This document shows positions 24,675 to 34,805 of a DNA stretch of 64,000 bases, one piece after another; the first letter of the stretch is position 1; every line of letters starts with the position of its first letter. Below the pieces are notes generated by a model. The model saw only the letters and a list, made by a program, of their open reading frames with translations. It made no database searches and was not told the origin of the DNA. A program made the translations under genes and the position numbers. This DNA is from Pseudomonadota bacterium. GTDB taxonomy: Bacteria > Pseudomonadota > Alphaproteobacteria > Rickettsiales > SXRF01. Location: NCBI GenBank assembly GCA_963205195.1, contig CAUJHR010000016.1, forward strand, positions 149,988 through 213,987, written 5' to 3'.

Positions 24675-25508
24675 CTATTTCTGACACTTAGGGCAATAAA
24701 ATGTAGCCCGCCCTGCCTGCCTTATTGTTTCTATAGGCGTTTTGCATTTACTGCAGGGCTTGCCGCCGCGCCCATAAACATGGAATTTATGCTGGAAATA
24801 CCCCGATTCGCCCGACACATGCGCGAAATCCTTAAGTGTAGAGCCGCCAGCTTCAATCGCAGCATTCAGCACATTATGTATCTCTTTTATAAGGGGTGGG
24901 ATTTTCTTTCCAATCTCATTGGCCGGTTTAAGCGGCGAGATCCCGGTCAGGAATAACGCTTCGTTAGCATATATATTACCCACCCCCACAACAATTTCCT
25001 GATCCATTATGGTAGGCTTAATTGGCGTTTTACGCTTGGAAAGCGCCTTTTCTAAATATTCAGGGGTGAATTCACTCTCCAACGGCTCTGGCGCCAGGTG
25101 TCTGAATAATTTGTGGTTTTCCACTTCTTTCCGCTTGCATATCTCCATAAGCCCAAAGCGCCGCGCATCATTATATATAATGAGTCTTCCGTCATCTAGT
25201 GTCAGCACCACATGGTCATGGGCAAGGAATTCCATTTTTTTTCCTTTGCCCTGCGGCGCAGCCACTGTAAAACGCCCGGTCATACCCAGATGAGCTACCA
25301 TTATAATATCACTATCCAAATGGAAAAGCAGGTATTTGGCGCGCCGCGTTACCGACTTAATTTTCTGCCCTGTCAATGACTTAGCAAAATCCTTGGGAAA
25401 TGGCGTACGCAAATTTTCCCGCCGCAGCTCTACCTTATTTATAGTAGCTCCAGCCAGCGCCTTATCCAGCCCCCGCCTTACTGTTTCAACCTCTGGTAAT
25501 TCAGGCAT
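24675..25508 (-). CDS. mutM: Formamidopyrimidine-DNA glycosylase
   Basis: Base-excision repair enzyme that removes 8-oxoguanine and formamidopyrimidines and nicks the abasic site. The 277-residue protein starts MPELPEVETVRRGL with catalytic Pro2 and Glu3, has AKYLLFHLD with the conserved lysine near residue 58, QEIVVGVGNIYANEALF, the helix-two-turn-helix region, and a C-terminal zinc finger with CSKC and CPKC flanking the conserved arginine in GRATFYC. It is convergent with phasin and divergent from groES. Confidence 0.96.
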   Translation of the reverse strand: MPELPEVETVRRGLDKALAGATINKVELRRENLRTPFPKDFAKSLTGQKIKSVTRRAKYLLFHLDSDIIMVAHLGMTGRFTVAAPQGKGKKMEFLAHDHVVLTLDDGRLIIYNDARRFGLMEICKRKEVENHKLFRHLAPEPLESEFTPEYLEKALSKRKTPIKPTIMDQEIVVGVGNIYANEALFLTGISPLKPANEIGKKIPPLIKEIHNVLNAAIEAGGSTLKDFAHVSGESGYFQHKFHVYGRGGKPCSKCKTPIETIRQAGRATFYCPKCQK

Positions 25509-25553
25509 ATCTTCTCCCCATGCTTTTATTTTTTATCATATTTACATTTTGCT

Positions 25554-25581
25554 CTTGAAACAAGCCTTCCTTACCTTATAT
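25554..25581 (+). promoter_or_regulatory. Heat-shock (sigma32/RpoH-type) promoter of groESL
   Basis: CTTGAAA at 25554-25560 and CCTTATAT at 25574-25581 match RpoH elements (CTTG, then a C-rich TATnT box) with 16 bases between CTTG and CCTTAT. It lies 80 bases upstream of groES. I searched this gap by eye for a CIRCE inverted repeat (TTAGCACTC-N9-GAGTGCTAA) and found none, so RpoH rather than HrcA control is inferred. Confidence 0.7.
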
Positions 25582-25660
25582 CTCATGCACAACAATAGCT
25601 GTCTTTACGGCGGCTTTATGTTTAGCAATTTATTTTTAACAAACTGTAGGAGCAAATCTC

Positions 25661-25975
25661 ATGAAGATTAAACCATTAGCAGATCGCCTCGTTGTTGAGC
25701 GTATCGAGCAGGAGTCAAAAACTGCGGGCGGGATCATTATCCCTGATAACGCTAAGGAAAAACCAAAACAGGGTAAGGTGCTTGCGGTTGGTGCAGGCGC
25801 TAAAGATGAAAACGGCAAGCGCATCCCGGTTGATGTTGCAGTTGGCGATATCGTGCTTTTCACCCAGTGGGCTGGCAGCGAGATAAAACTGGATGGCAAA
25901 GACTATCTGGTAATGAAGGAATCCGATGTTATCGGTATAATTGAAGAAGAAAAATCCGGCAAAAAAGCCGCCTAA
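25661..25975 (+). CDS. groES: Co-chaperonin GroES
   Basis: Heptameric lid of the GroEL chaperonin. The 104-residue protein begins [16 protein letters not shown], has the mobile loop near [17 protein letters not shown] (about residues 20-37) and the roof/base motifs [38 protein letters not shown] lies upstream of the ATG. It is followed by groEL after 97 bases, most of which is a heptamer repeat, an unusual intercistronic spacer for this operon. Confidence 0.97.
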   Translation: MKIKPLADRLVVERIEQESKTAGGIIIPDNAKEKPKQGKVLAVGAGAKDENGKRIPVDVAVGDIVLFTQWAGSEIKLDGKDYLVMKESDVIGIIEEEKSGKKAA

Positions 25976-25976
25976 A

Positions 25977-26033
25977 TTGGTCATTAGTCATTGGTCATTG
26001 GTTATGGATCCCATGACTTGTGACCCATGACTT
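25977..26033. repeat. Heptamer inverted-repeat array in the groES-groEL spacer
   Basis: Left arm of TCATTAG, TCATTGG, TCATTGG units; right arm CCATGACTTGTGACCCATGACTT. The centre GGATCC is palindromic. A hairpin of about 25 base pairs between the two cistrons could alter mRNA processing or the GroES:GroEL ratio. Confidence 0.85.
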
Positions 26034-26060
26034 ATAATAATTAATATTGCATTTAAATAA

Positions 26061-27731
<1,671 letters not shown>

Positions 27732-27733
27732 TA

Positions 27734-27797
27734 AGTCACCAGTCACGCGGCGTTAGTCATTGGTTTTTTACTCATGACTAATGACCCATGACCCAAT
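27734..27797. repeat. Heptamer inverted-repeat array after groEL
   Basis: Left arm AGTCACCAGTCACG and GTTAGTCATTGG; right arm ATGACTAATGACCCATGACCCAAT. Same TCATTGG/TCATGGG heptamer type as at dnaB-alr and groES-groEL, starting two bases after the groEL stop. Confidence 0.8.
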
Positions 27798-27807
27798 AGC
27801 TGACAAT

Positions 27808-27840
27808 AAAAAGGGTGGCAAACTTGCCACCCTTTTTTAT
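27808..27840 (+). terminator. Rho-independent terminator of groESL
   Basis: AAAAGGGTGGCA and TGCCACCCTTTT arms with an AACT loop, followed by T-rich sequence. The AAAA at the 5' side also makes it usable from the opposite strand for the convergent unknown gene. Confidence 0.92.
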
Positions 27841-27876
27841 TTATAGAATACCATCACATAAAGTTATGACAGGCAA

Positions 27877-29076
27877 TTACTGCAATACCGCCCCAACCGT
27901 CGGGGTTTCCTTTGGCTGCTGGATGGTATCTACAAAGCTCTTATTTCCTGGGCCGTTTTCCTTAGCTTCAATGATGCGGTTTACCCGCTTTTCTATTTTT
28001 TCTGCAAAGCGCCTGTCTTGTACCTCGTCAGCAGTTGTAATACGGTCAACCATATCCTTAACTACAGCCGGGTCATGGCTGTCGTCTATCTCCTTAGGCA
28101 TCTTGCCGCGTTTTGCACCATTGGTAATTTTCATTACACCGGCTGTTATCACAGTAAATACCGAGTCAAGTATCGCAAGCCTGGTGAGACGGGCAAAAGT
28201 CCCATTTTTAGCAAATTCTTTTCCAGTCAGGCTTTTTGATGCTTGTTGAACCCAGCCAAAAACTTTATTTTCTATACGTGATTTGCCGCCCTGAACCTTT
28301 GCATCATAATGCACATTAGCCCAGCCAAGGTTATATTTCTCAGGCGGCAGTTTAGTATTTTTATCTTTAAGCGCATGGTCGATAACAAGCCCGGTAGTAA
28401 CCACCGAAATAGTACCAAGCACACGCCTCCATATAAGGTTTTTTACACTCTGCTTGGGTTGTTCCTGTTCGATATGTATCTCTTCAGGAGTTTCCTTATG
28501 CCCATCCGGGGCAGTCTGGTCAACGCCAAGCTTGTCGTTTAGGCTATGAACAATTTTACGTTTGTTATCTTCGAGGTATTTAAGTGGGAATAATAATAAT
28601 GTCCCGCCAGAAAGCAGGATAAAGCTTTCCCAGCCCACTTTGCTGTTATGATGCGCTTTTTTGAGCGGCATCCCGACTTTATGCAGGAATTTAGTGGTGC
28701 TGCTTATCCATTTATCCAGCTTTTCCCGGTTCATCATTCCATCAACTAGCTTATTGACCGTACCTTTTCTCTCAGTTGTGGCAGGATTTATGAAACGGTC
28801 AGCAATATAGATAGATGATATAAGGTTCACCCAGTAGTTAAGTCCGGTATAGGTGGCCCAGTTAAAGACTTTTTCCCCTTTGCTCATTCCAGGCTCAGGT
28901 TTTTCTTTTCCTATAGCGAGGCTCATAGCTGGCCCCAGCTCTTTAGTGGTTTCTTTTTTAGCGTCTGGCTGTATAGAATTTTCCAAGGCGGTTTTGGGCT
29001 GAGTCTGCTCACCTGCATTAGCATTATTTGCTAACGTCCCTTGATTCCCGCTGGTTTCTAGTTGTTTATCAACCAT
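27877..29076 (-). CDS. Hypothetical protein with membrane segments, unknown family
   Basis: A 399-residue protein that I do not recognise. The first 75 residues are polar and low-complexity (N, Q, T, K). Moderately hydrophobic segments follow: GLNYWVNLISSIYIAD (about 79-95), SFILLSGGTLLLFPL (about 150-165), VLGTISVVTTGLVIDHAL (about 217-235), and LTRLAILDSVFTVITAGVM (about 292-310). The C-terminus is charged (ADEVQDRRFAEKIEKRVNRIIEAKE). No signal peptide. It is a monocistronic gene convergent with groEL. The pattern suggests a membrane-associated protein or secreted effector with hydrophobic helices; neither can be shown here. Confidence 0.6.
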   Translation of the reverse strand: MVDKQLETSGNQGTLANNANAGEQTQPKTALENSIQPDAKKETTKELGPAMSLAIGKEKPEPGMSKGEKVFNWATYTGLNYWVNLISSIYIADRFINPATTERKGTVNKLVDGMMNREKLDKWISSTTKFLHKVGMPLKKAHHNSKVGWESFILLSGGTLLLFPLKYLEDNKRKIVHSLNDKLGVDQTAPDGHKETPEEIHIEQEQPKQSVKNLIWRRVLGTISVVTTGLVIDHALKDKNTKLPPEKYNLGWANVHYDAKVQGGKSRIENKVFGWVQQASKSLTGKEFAKNGTFARLTRLAILDSVFTVITAGVMKITNGAKRGKMPKEIDDSHDPAVVKDMVDRITTADEVQDRRFAEKIEKRVNRIIEAKENGPGNKSFVDTIQQPKETPTVGAVLQ

Positions 29077-29252
29077 TTATTATAATATTTCTTTTTTATG
29101 CAAGATGTTTAAGTCAAAAATCCTGCTAGTTATATGTTCAACTATAACTAATATATAACAAATTTACCATTTTTAATATTAAGGTTTTATGAAGGTTTAA
29201 TTAAAGAGGGCCTTATTGTCATAATAGGGGAAAGAATGTTAGTAAACAGATA

Positions 29253-29328
29253 CTTGTCATTCCAAGAACCTGTCATCCCGGCGACCTGTCCGCCGAAGCC
29301 TTGGCATAGGTGGAAGCCCGGGATGACA
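29253..29328. repeat. GTCAT-type palindromic repeats between lon and the 27877 gene
   Basis: GTCATTCCAAGAACC followed by GTCATCCCGGCG...CCCGGGATGAC arms. This ends five bases before the lon stop codon. The rest of the 29077-29332 gap is AT-rich and likely holds the promoter of the 27877-29076 gene; nothing else is recognisable. Confidence 0.65.
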
Positions 29329-29332
29329 AACT

Positions 29333-31735
29333 CTAATGCGTAACCACACCTTCACCATCAGCCTTCGCTATAGCAGCAGCGGCTACTGCGGCTTTCGGCT
29401 CGGTCCATTCCACTGCTTCTGGCATACGTACCAGAGCTTCGCGCAACACTTCATCAACCGTGGAAACCGGGATAATAGTGAGTTCTTTCTTCACATTATC
29501 AGGAATCTCCTCAAGGTCTTTGACATTTTCCTGCGGTATTAGCACAGTAGTGATGCCGCCGCGCAAAGCCGCAAGCAGCTTTTCTTTTAAGCCGCCAATT
29601 CCCAGCACACGGCCACGGAGTGTAACCTCACCGGTCATCGCCACATTCTTTTTAACCGGAATTCCGGTAAGTACCGAAACAATTGCCGTGGTCATGCCGA
29701 TACCCGCGGAAGGGCCATCTTTAGGTGTTGCCCCTTCCGGAACGTGGATATGTATGTCCTTGGTCTGGAAAACCGGCGGTATAATCCCAAAACTTAAGGA
29801 GCGCGAGCGCACATAAGAAATAGCCGCCTGCACTGATTCCTGCATCACATCACCAAGCTTGCCAGTGATGGAAGTTTTACCTTTGCCCGGCATGGTAACA
29901 GCTTCAATTACCAGCAGGTCGCCGCCCACTTCGGTCCATGCAAGGCCGGTAACCATACCCACAAGGTCTTCTTTTTCCGCTTCGCCGTAAGTATAGCGGC
30001 GCACACCTGCGAACTTCCCAAGGTTGCTCGCAGTAACTTTAACTGCGTTCTTGCCTTTCATGAGAATATCCTTAACCGCCTTGCGCGTCATGTTAGATAT
30101 TTCGCGTTCCAAATTACGTACGCCTGATTCGCGGGTGTAATAGCGGATAGTTTCACGCAGCGCCTCGTCAGATATCGACCATTCGCCTTTTTTAAGGCCA
30201 TGCGATTTAACCTGTTTAGGAATTAAATACTGCTTGGCGATATTAAGCTTCTCATCCTCAGTATAGCCGGGAATCCTGATGATTTCCAAACGGTCAAGTA
30301 ACGGGCGCGGCATGTTGTATGAGTTTGCGGTAGCGATAAACATCACATCCGAGAGGTCATAATCAAGTTCAAGATAATGGTCATTAAATGTCTTGTTCTG
30401 TTCGGGGTCCAGCACCTCAAGAAGCGCCGCAGCCGGGTCGCCACGTGAATCCGAGCCCATCTTGTCAATTTCGTCAAGCAAAACGAGCGGGTTGCTGGAT
30501 TTCGCTTTTTTCATCGACTGGATAATTTTTCCCGGCATTGAACCGATATAGGTCCGGCGGTGGCCGCGTATCTCAGCTTCATCCCGCACGCCGCCAAGCG
30601 ATATACGCACAAAGTTGCGACCCGTAGCCCGTGCAATAGATTTAGCAAGCGAAGTTTTACCAACACCCGGAGGGCCAACGATGCACAGAACCTGCCCCTT
30701 AACCTGTTTGGTTCGCTGCTGCACGGCTAGATATTCCAAAGTGCGCTCTTTCACTTTTTCCAGCCCGTAATGGTCCTGGTCAAGTATCTTCTGCGCGTTC
30801 TTCAGGTCGCTTATAATGCGCGTTGGTTTTTTCCATGGTGTGGAAATGATCCAGTCAAGGTAATTACGGATGACAGAAGCCTCAGCCGACATAGCACTCA
30901 TGGAACGCAGCTTTTTAAGTTCAGCAAAAACTTTTTCTTTTCCTTCTTTAGTCAGGCGCAATTTCTTGAGCTTATCTTCGAGTTCGCCAATATCATCCTT
31001 GCCATCCTCGCCTTCACCAAGCTCTTTCTGGATGGCCTTCATCTGCTCGTTAAGATAATATTCGCGCTGGGTTTTTTCCATCTGGCGTTTAACGCGTGAG
31101 CGGATGCGGCGCTCAGTATTCAGAACCGATATTTCATTTTCCATAAGCGAGAAAATATGTTCAAGACGCATAGTTACATTAAGCATCTCAAGTATTTTCT
31201 GTTTTTCAGGAATATCCACCGACATATGCGCGGCGATAGTGTCGGCAAGCAGGCTGGCATTGGTTATCTTACTAACTGTACCTAGCGTTTCCGGCTGGAT
31301 TTTTTTATTAAGTTTTACATATTGCTCGAACTGCCCCAGAACCGTGCGGAACATAGCTTCGGCTTCTTCCTTATTGCCTTCTTCCTCGGTTGCAAGCTCG
31401 GCCACCACCTGGAAATATTCCTGATTATTGAGGAATTCTGTGATTTTCGCACGGGCAACCCCCTCAACCAGCACTTTCACAGTGCCGTCCGGCAGGCGTA
31501 ATAGCTGCAATATATTACCTATAGTGCCAACGCGGTAAACATCTGCCTCCCGCGGGTCATCAACCCCGCCGTTCTTCTGGGTCACCAGCAGTATTTTACC
31601 GCCTTTTTTTACCACCTCTTCAAGCGCGCGCACCGATTTTTCACGGCCAACGAACAACGGCACAACCATGGATGGAAAAACCACTATATCCCGAAGCGGG
31701 AGGATAGGAAATATGTCAGACGCTAGCTTTTGCAT
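29333..31735 (-). CDS. lon: ATP-dependent protease Lon
   Basis: Cytosolic AAA+ serine protease that degrades misfolded and regulatory proteins. The 800-residue protein has the N-terminal substrate domain ([23 protein letters not shown]), a long coiled-coil, the AAA+ domain with Walker [14 protein letters not shown] (about 357-369), Walker B VLLDEIDK and sensor regions, and the C-terminal protease with the catalytic Ser in [11 protein letters not shown] and Lys in [10 protein letters not shown]. Length and motifs are standard for LonA. The alanine-rich tail [15 protein letters not shown] is an ordinary variation. It is a monocistronic gene. Confidence 0.98.
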   Translation of the reverse strand: MQKLASDIFPILPLRDIVVFPSMVVPLFVGREKSVRALEEVVKKGGKILLVTQKNGGVDDPREADVYRVGTIGNILQLLRLPDGTVKVLVEGVARAKITEFLNNQEYFQVVAELATEEEGNKEEAEAMFRTVLGQFEQYVKLNKKIQPETLGTVSKITNASLLADTIAAHMSVDIPEKQKILEMLNVTMRLEHIFSLMENEISVLNTERRIRSRVKRQMEKTQREYYLNEQMKAIQKELGEGEDGKDDIGELEDKLKKLRLTKEGKEKVFAELKKLRSMSAMSAEASVIRNYLDWIISTPWKKPTRIISDLKNAQKILDQDHYGLEKVKERTLEYLAVQQRTKQVKGQVLCIVGPPGVGKTSLAKSIARATGRNFVRISLGGVRDEAEIRGHRRTYIGSMPGKIIQSMKKAKSSNPLVLLDEIDKMGSDSRGDPAAALLEVLDPEQNKTFNDHYLELDYDLSDVMFIATANSYNMPRPLLDRLEIIRIPGYTEDEKLNIAKQYLIPKQVKSHGLKKGEWSISDEALRETIRYYTRESGVRNLEREISNMTRKAVKDILMKGKNAVKVTASNLGKFAGVRRYTYGEAEKEDLVGMVTGLAWTEVGGDLLVIEAVTMPGKGKTSITGKLGDVMQESVQAAISYVRSRSLSFGIIPPVFQTKDIHIHVPEGATPKDGPSAGIGMTTAIVSVLTGIPVKKNVAMTGEVTLRGRVLGIGGLKEKLLAALRGGITTVLIPQENVKDLEEIPDNVKKELTIIPVSTVDEVLREALVRMPEAVEWTEPKAAVAAAAIAKADGEGVVTH

Positions 31736-31774
31736 AATACCTGATAAATATTGGTTTATAGAGATTTAGTGAAA

Positions 31775-31804
31775 TTGGACTTGATTGATATGTACTAATA
31801 TAAT
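31775..31804 (+). promoter_or_regulatory. Sigma70-like promoter upstream of tRNA-Leu
   Basis: TTGGAC at 31775-31780 and a perfect TATAAT at 31799-31804 with an 18-base spacer. It points toward the tRNA gene 140 bases downstream; the heptamer array at 31839-31932 would form part of the tRNA leader. Confidence 0.55.
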
Positions 31805-31838
31805 AGAACTGCCCCGATATTACTAGGGGGTATAGATA

Positions 31839-31932
31839 GGATTCAGCGATCAGGGTTCAGGATTCAGGATAATATCTTGAATTGTATGGGAATATTTTTT
31901 TAATTTCCCTGAATCCTGCATCCCGAATCCTG
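31839..31932. repeat. Heptamer inverted-repeat array, GGATTCA type
   Basis: Left arm GGATTCAGCGATCAGGGTTCAG and GATTCAGG; right arm CCCTGAATCCTGCATCCCG and AATCCTG, about 45 bases apart. It lies 11 bases upstream of the mature 5' end of tRNA-Leu and could form a hairpin in the precursor. Confidence 0.85.
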
Positions 31933-31943
31933 CCCCCGGACAT

Positions 31944-32028
31944 GCGGATGTGGCGAAATTGGTAGACGCATCAGATTTAGGTTCTGACGCCGCGAGGCGT
32001 GGGGGTTCAAGTCCCTCTATCCGCACCA
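31944..32028 (+). tRNA. tRNA-Leu (anticodon UAG)
   Basis: An 85-base class II tRNA with encoded CCA. The acceptor stem GCGGATG pairs with TATCCGC with one G-U, the anticodon stem CAGA/TCTG encloses a seven-base loop TTTAGGT giving anticodon UAG, and a long variable arm (GACGCCGCGAGGCGT region) is typical of leucine tRNAs. The T arm contains GGTTCAAGTCC. Reads codon CUA and probably other CUN codons. Confidence 0.95.
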
Positions 32029-32200
32029 CCCTTCGCCCTTACGGGCTATGGGTGGCTGACGCCAGTCAACAACAAAAACCGTTAGGCCGAAGGAGTGTCC
32101 CTCGAAGCTCTTGCAGTGAGCGTAGTGGGACTGGTAAATCAGGATTAGAAAAACTGCTGCCCGCCGCCATGCTATTCCTTAATAATCGCCAAAAAATAGG

Positions 32201-32231
32201 TTGCAATTTACGACCTTTTACTGTATTATAC
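32201..32231 (+). promoter_or_regulatory. Promoter and operator of the toxin-antitoxin operon
   Basis: TTGCAA at 32201-32206 and TATTAT at 32224-32229 are 17 bases apart, 20 bases before the antitoxin ATG. The near-palindrome GTATTATAC at 32223-32231 covers the -10 element, a placement expected for autorepression by the antitoxin. Confidence 0.55.
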
Positions 32232-32249
32232 TACAAAAGGAGTAATATT

Positions 32250-32468
32250 ATGCCGCAATCTATAAAACTATCAGACGAATTATTGCAAGAAGCCGGGAAA
32301 TATGCCGCGGTTTACAGTCGATCCATTCCCAAACAGATAGAATACTGGTCGCGTATTGGCAGGATAGTTGAAGAAAATCCTGATCTATCTTACGATTTCA
32401 TAAAAGAGATATTACTGGCAAAAACGGAATCAGAAAATGGCAAGCTGACCAAATATATTTTTGATTAA
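32250..32468 (+). CDS. ParD-like type II antitoxin
   Basis: A 72-residue antitoxin candidate. The N-terminus PQSIKLSDELLQEAGKYAAVYSRSIPKQIEYWSRIGRIVEENP matches the ParD-like / ribbon-helix-helix antitoxin type (beta strand QSIKL followed by two helices), and the C-terminal part would wrap the toxin. AGGAG lies seven bases before the ATG at 32250; a longer upstream reading frame through the tRNA is spurious. The toxin gene begins five bases after its stop. Confidence 0.82.
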   Translation: MPQSIKLSDELLQEAGKYAAVYSRSIPKQIEYWSRIGRIVEENPDLSYDFIKEILLAKTESENGKLTKYIFD

Positions 32469-32473
32469 TTGCT

Positions 32474-32749
32474 GTGATAGATATTGTACAGACGCCCCGT
32501 TTTCAAAATAGCGTCAAAAAACTCCATAAGAACCAGAAAAAAGACCTTGATATTGCAATCAGGCATTTAGCTGACAATCCCGAATCCGGCCTTTTAAAAA
32601 AAGGCGATTTGTCTGATATACGCGTGCATAAATTCAAAATGGTGAAACAATTAACCTTGCTTGCATACAGCTATGATAAAAATATATTGATATTTACATT
32701 GCTCGCTATCGGCTCGCATGAAAATTTTTATCGTGATTTAAAAAAATAA
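32474..32749 (+). CDS. RelE/ParE-family toxin
   Basis: A 91-residue protein of the RelE/ParE superfamily: IVQTPRFQNSVKKLHKNQKKDLDIAIRHLADNPESG at the N-terminus, then short strands with IRVHKFKMVKQLTLLAYSYDKNILIFTLLAIGSHENFYRDLKK, ending in the family's typical GSHENFY(R)DL. It would be either an mRNA interferase (RelE-like) or gyrase poison (ParE-like); the sequence does not decide. It starts with GTG five bases after the antitoxin stop, a standard coupled arrangement. The module lies next to a tRNA gene, a common integration neighbourhood. Confidence 0.85.
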   Translation: MIDIVQTPRFQNSVKKLHKNQKKDLDIAIRHLADNPESGLLKKGDLSDIRVHKFKMVKQLTLLAYSYDKNILIFTLLAIGSHENFYRDLKK

Positions 32750-32871
32750 GTTTGCAAAATCCATGTTGTGCGATTTTGTTCTTATACATTCTTTGAAAAG
32801 ATCTATCGTTGCACTGGCATTATGCAAGCAGATACCCAGTTGACGAACCCCTTGCCGCGCAGTACGAATTA

Positions 32872-32903
32872 CTGGCAACTGACCTCTGACAACTGACCTC
32901 TGA
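32872..32903. repeat. Heptamer array upstream of rodA
   Basis: CTGGCAACTGACCTCTGACAA and CTGACCTCTGA units with a seven-base step, ending three bases before the rodA ATG. A clear opposite arm is not visible; weakly related sequence lies at 32836-32855. Confidence 0.65.
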
Positions 32904-32906
32904 AAA

Positions 32907-34043
32907 ATGCGCCACAGCCCCATACATATAAAAAACCCGCTTTACCGCATCCCGGAAATCAACTGGTTCATTGTCCTTATAATGACAGCGATAGCCGGCA
33001 TCGGCCTTGCCATGATGTATTCAGCAGGCGGCGATGAAGGCACAATATATCTCTCGCAGCAATTCTCCCGTTTCGCCTTTGCCTTCGTCATTATGCTGGT
33101 ACTTGCAATAATGCCGATGAAAATCCTTATGGATTACGCCTATGTAGCCTATTTCCTATGCCTGCTAATACTGGTAGTGGTTGACGTAGCAGGTCATATA
33201 GGGATGGGAGCGCAGCGCTGGGTGAAATTCGGAGGACTGAACCTGCAACCTTCAGAATTCATGAAACTAACTGTTATACTGGTTCTTGCACGCTATTTTC
33301 ACCAGCTCCATCATGAGGACATCAAGCGCATTCCATTTTTGATAATCCCCCTCATAATAATAATTCTCCCTGCTATTTTCATACTGCGCCAGCCTAACCT
33401 CGGTACCACAACCATATTGGCATGCGTTGGCATGATAATGTTTTTCTTAGCTGGTGTTCAATGGCGTTATTTTATCGGCGCAGGGCTTTCGATAGTCTGT
33501 GCTATGCCTGTCATCTGGCATTTTATGCATGCCTACCAGAAGCGCCGGGTGCTAACCTTCCTCGACCCGCAGCAGGATCCGCTAGGCGCAGGCTATAATA
33601 TATTGCAATCAATGATAGCAATAGGCTCCGGCGGTCTGCTCGGCAAAGGTTATCTGCAAGGCTCGCAGAGCCAGCTTAATTTCCTTCCAGAAAAACATAC
33701 TGACTTCATTTTCACTATGTTCGCTGAAGAATTCGGGTTCTTTGGCAGTATCACTTTGCTTATTTTATATATGCTGCTTCTAAGTGCCGGAATGCTGGTA
33801 GCATTGCGTAGCCGCAGCACTTTCGGGGCGATGGTGGCGGGCGGTGTGGTTGCGCTCTTGTTCATCCATATTCTCATCAACTGCGCGATGGTTATGGGAA
33901 TGCTCCCCGTGGTTGGTGTGCCGCTGCCTCTTATGTCGTACGGCGGAAGCATCATGGTTTCCACCGTATGCGCTATAGGGCTTTTACTTAATGCCTATGT
34001 CCACCGTAATGAACTGCCGACCAATAAGGGACTTAAGATGTAA
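32907..34043 (+). CDS. rodA: Rod-shape SEDS peptidoglycan glycosyltransferase RodA
   Basis: Inner-membrane SEDS polymerase of the elongasome, joining lipid II into glycan chains for sidewall growth. The 378-residue protein has about ten membrane helices and RodA signatures: GAQRWVKFGGLNLQPSEFMKL (about 91-111), LRQPNLGTT, and QGSQSQLNFLPEKHTDFIFTMFAEEFGF near 250-278, then PLPLMSYGGS. RodA rather than FtsW is indicated by the ILRQPNLGT and FLPEKHTDFIF forms. Its partner PBP2 is not in the window. A heptamer repeat precedes its start codon, with no clear Shine-Dalgarno. Confidence 0.92.
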   Translation: MRHSPIHIKNPLYRIPEINWFIVLIMTAIAGIGLAMMYSAGGDEGTIYLSQQFSRFAFAFVIMLVLAIMPMKILMDYAYVAYFLCLLILVVVDVAGHIGMGAQRWVKFGGLNLQPSEFMKLTVILVLARYFHQLHHEDIKRIPFLIIPLIIIILPAIFILRQPNLGTTTILACVGMIMFFLAGVQWRYFIGAGLSIVCAMPVIWHFMHAYQKRRVLTFLDPQQDPLGAGYNILQSMIAIGSGGLLGKGYLQGSQSQLNFLPEKHTDFIFTMFAEEFGFFGSITLLILYMLLLSAGMLVALRSRSTFGAMVAGGVVALLFIHILINCAMVMGMLPVVGVPLPLMSYGGSIMVSTVCAIGLLLNAYVHRNELPTNKGLKM

Positions 34044-34070
34044 TCTGTCATCCGCCTTCTGTCATCCGCC
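34044..34070. repeat. Heptamer array overlapping the fliJ 3' end, TCATCCG type
   Basis: CTGTCATCCGCCTTCTGTCATCCGCC-type units between convergent rodA and fliJ. On the minus strand it encodes the last residues of FliJ (RMTEGG) and its stop codon. Confidence 0.75.
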
Positions 34071-34473
34071 GCTGAAACTGCTGCGCGGCGATCTCATCCA
34101 GCATCAAAGTTTCCTTGCGCTTTTCTTCTTCCGCCATTTTTTGTTTTAAATTTTCGCGGGCGATCTCGTATTTTTTCAGTTCGGTGAATTCCGCGAATAT
34201 CTCCTTGTTCAGTTCGGCGATCTTCACATCTATATTTTTGATCTCACCATGCAGCATATCCTGCCTACCGCGGATGCGCTTGGCGAATTCACCAAAAAAA
34301 TTCGCCATTTCAGCCTGCAGTCCCGCAAGCTTCATTTCTTTTTCCAATTCATTTTGCAGTGATTTTATAGATTGGTGCAATTGCTCCTTCTGCCCCTCAA
34401 GAGCAGCCATATTGCGCCGCAATTCATCGAGCTTCCTCTTATGTAGCCTTATCAAGATGTTAAGTGTTTTCAT
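34048..34473 (-). CDS. fliJ: FliJ-like coiled-coil export protein
   Basis: A 141-residue protein, almost one continuous coiled coil from residue 5 to about 130, starting TLNILIRLHKRKLDELRRNMAALEGQKEQLHQS. This matches FliJ, the stalk that links the FliI ATPase to the flagellar export gate. The C-terminal MTEGG is provided by a heptamer repeat. FliI is encoded on the same strand at 36096-37445, but a two-gene plus-strand island separates them, unlike the usual adjacent fliI-fliJ. Identification is by coiled-coil pattern and neighbourhood, so moderately sure. Confidence 0.72.
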   Translation of the reverse strand: MKTLNILIRLHKRKLDELRRNMAALEGQKEQLHQSIKSLQNELEKEMKLAGLQAEMANFFGEFAKRIRGRQDMLHGEIKNIDVKIAELNKEIFAEFTELKKYEIARENLKQKMAEEEKRKETLMLDEIAAQQFQRRMTEGG

Positions 34474-34558
34474 GCTTCATTCAATTGTCACAGTATCTTC
34501 ACATTAATTTACAAATATTAGCATATAATGATGGAAACTTTAAAGAGGGATATATATC

Positions 34559-34801
34559 GTGGCACAAACAAAAAATCCTAAAATAATAAAAACTTTGGTG
34601 ACACCTGACTCCAAAAAAGAAGAGCCTAGATTCATAGAATCATTCAATCCAGAACCTGACCTATCGGCAGCAGATATTAAAGCCCTTGCAGAGTTTAAAA
34701 AGAATTGTCAAAAAATGGGCGGAGATCATATCGAGACCTCCAGTGCTGATTTCTGTATAACTGGTATTAGCAAGCCACAGCGTGATTCTCAAGGAAGGTA
34801 A
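34559..34801 (+). CDS. Small hypothetical protein preceding the beta-solenoid gene
   Basis: An 80-residue, polar protein that I do not recognise, rich in K, P, E and D, with two cysteines (KKNCQKMG and SADFCITG). It begins with GTG after AGAGGGAT. It ends four bases before the ATG of the beta-solenoid gene, so the two are probably co-translated. The pair lies in inverted orientation between fliJ and fliI. Confidence 0.6.
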   Translation: MAQTKNPKIIKTLVTPDSKKEEPRFIESFNPEPDLSAADIKALAEFKKNCQKMGGDHIETSSADFCITGISKPQRDSQGR

Positions 34802-34805
34802 TGCT

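Noticed and set aside
31950..32468. Long reading frame of 172 residues beginning in the tRNA-Leu gene
   Set aside because: The 5' part is the tRNA and non-coding DNA. Ribosome site and domain match place the real start at 32250 (antitoxin).
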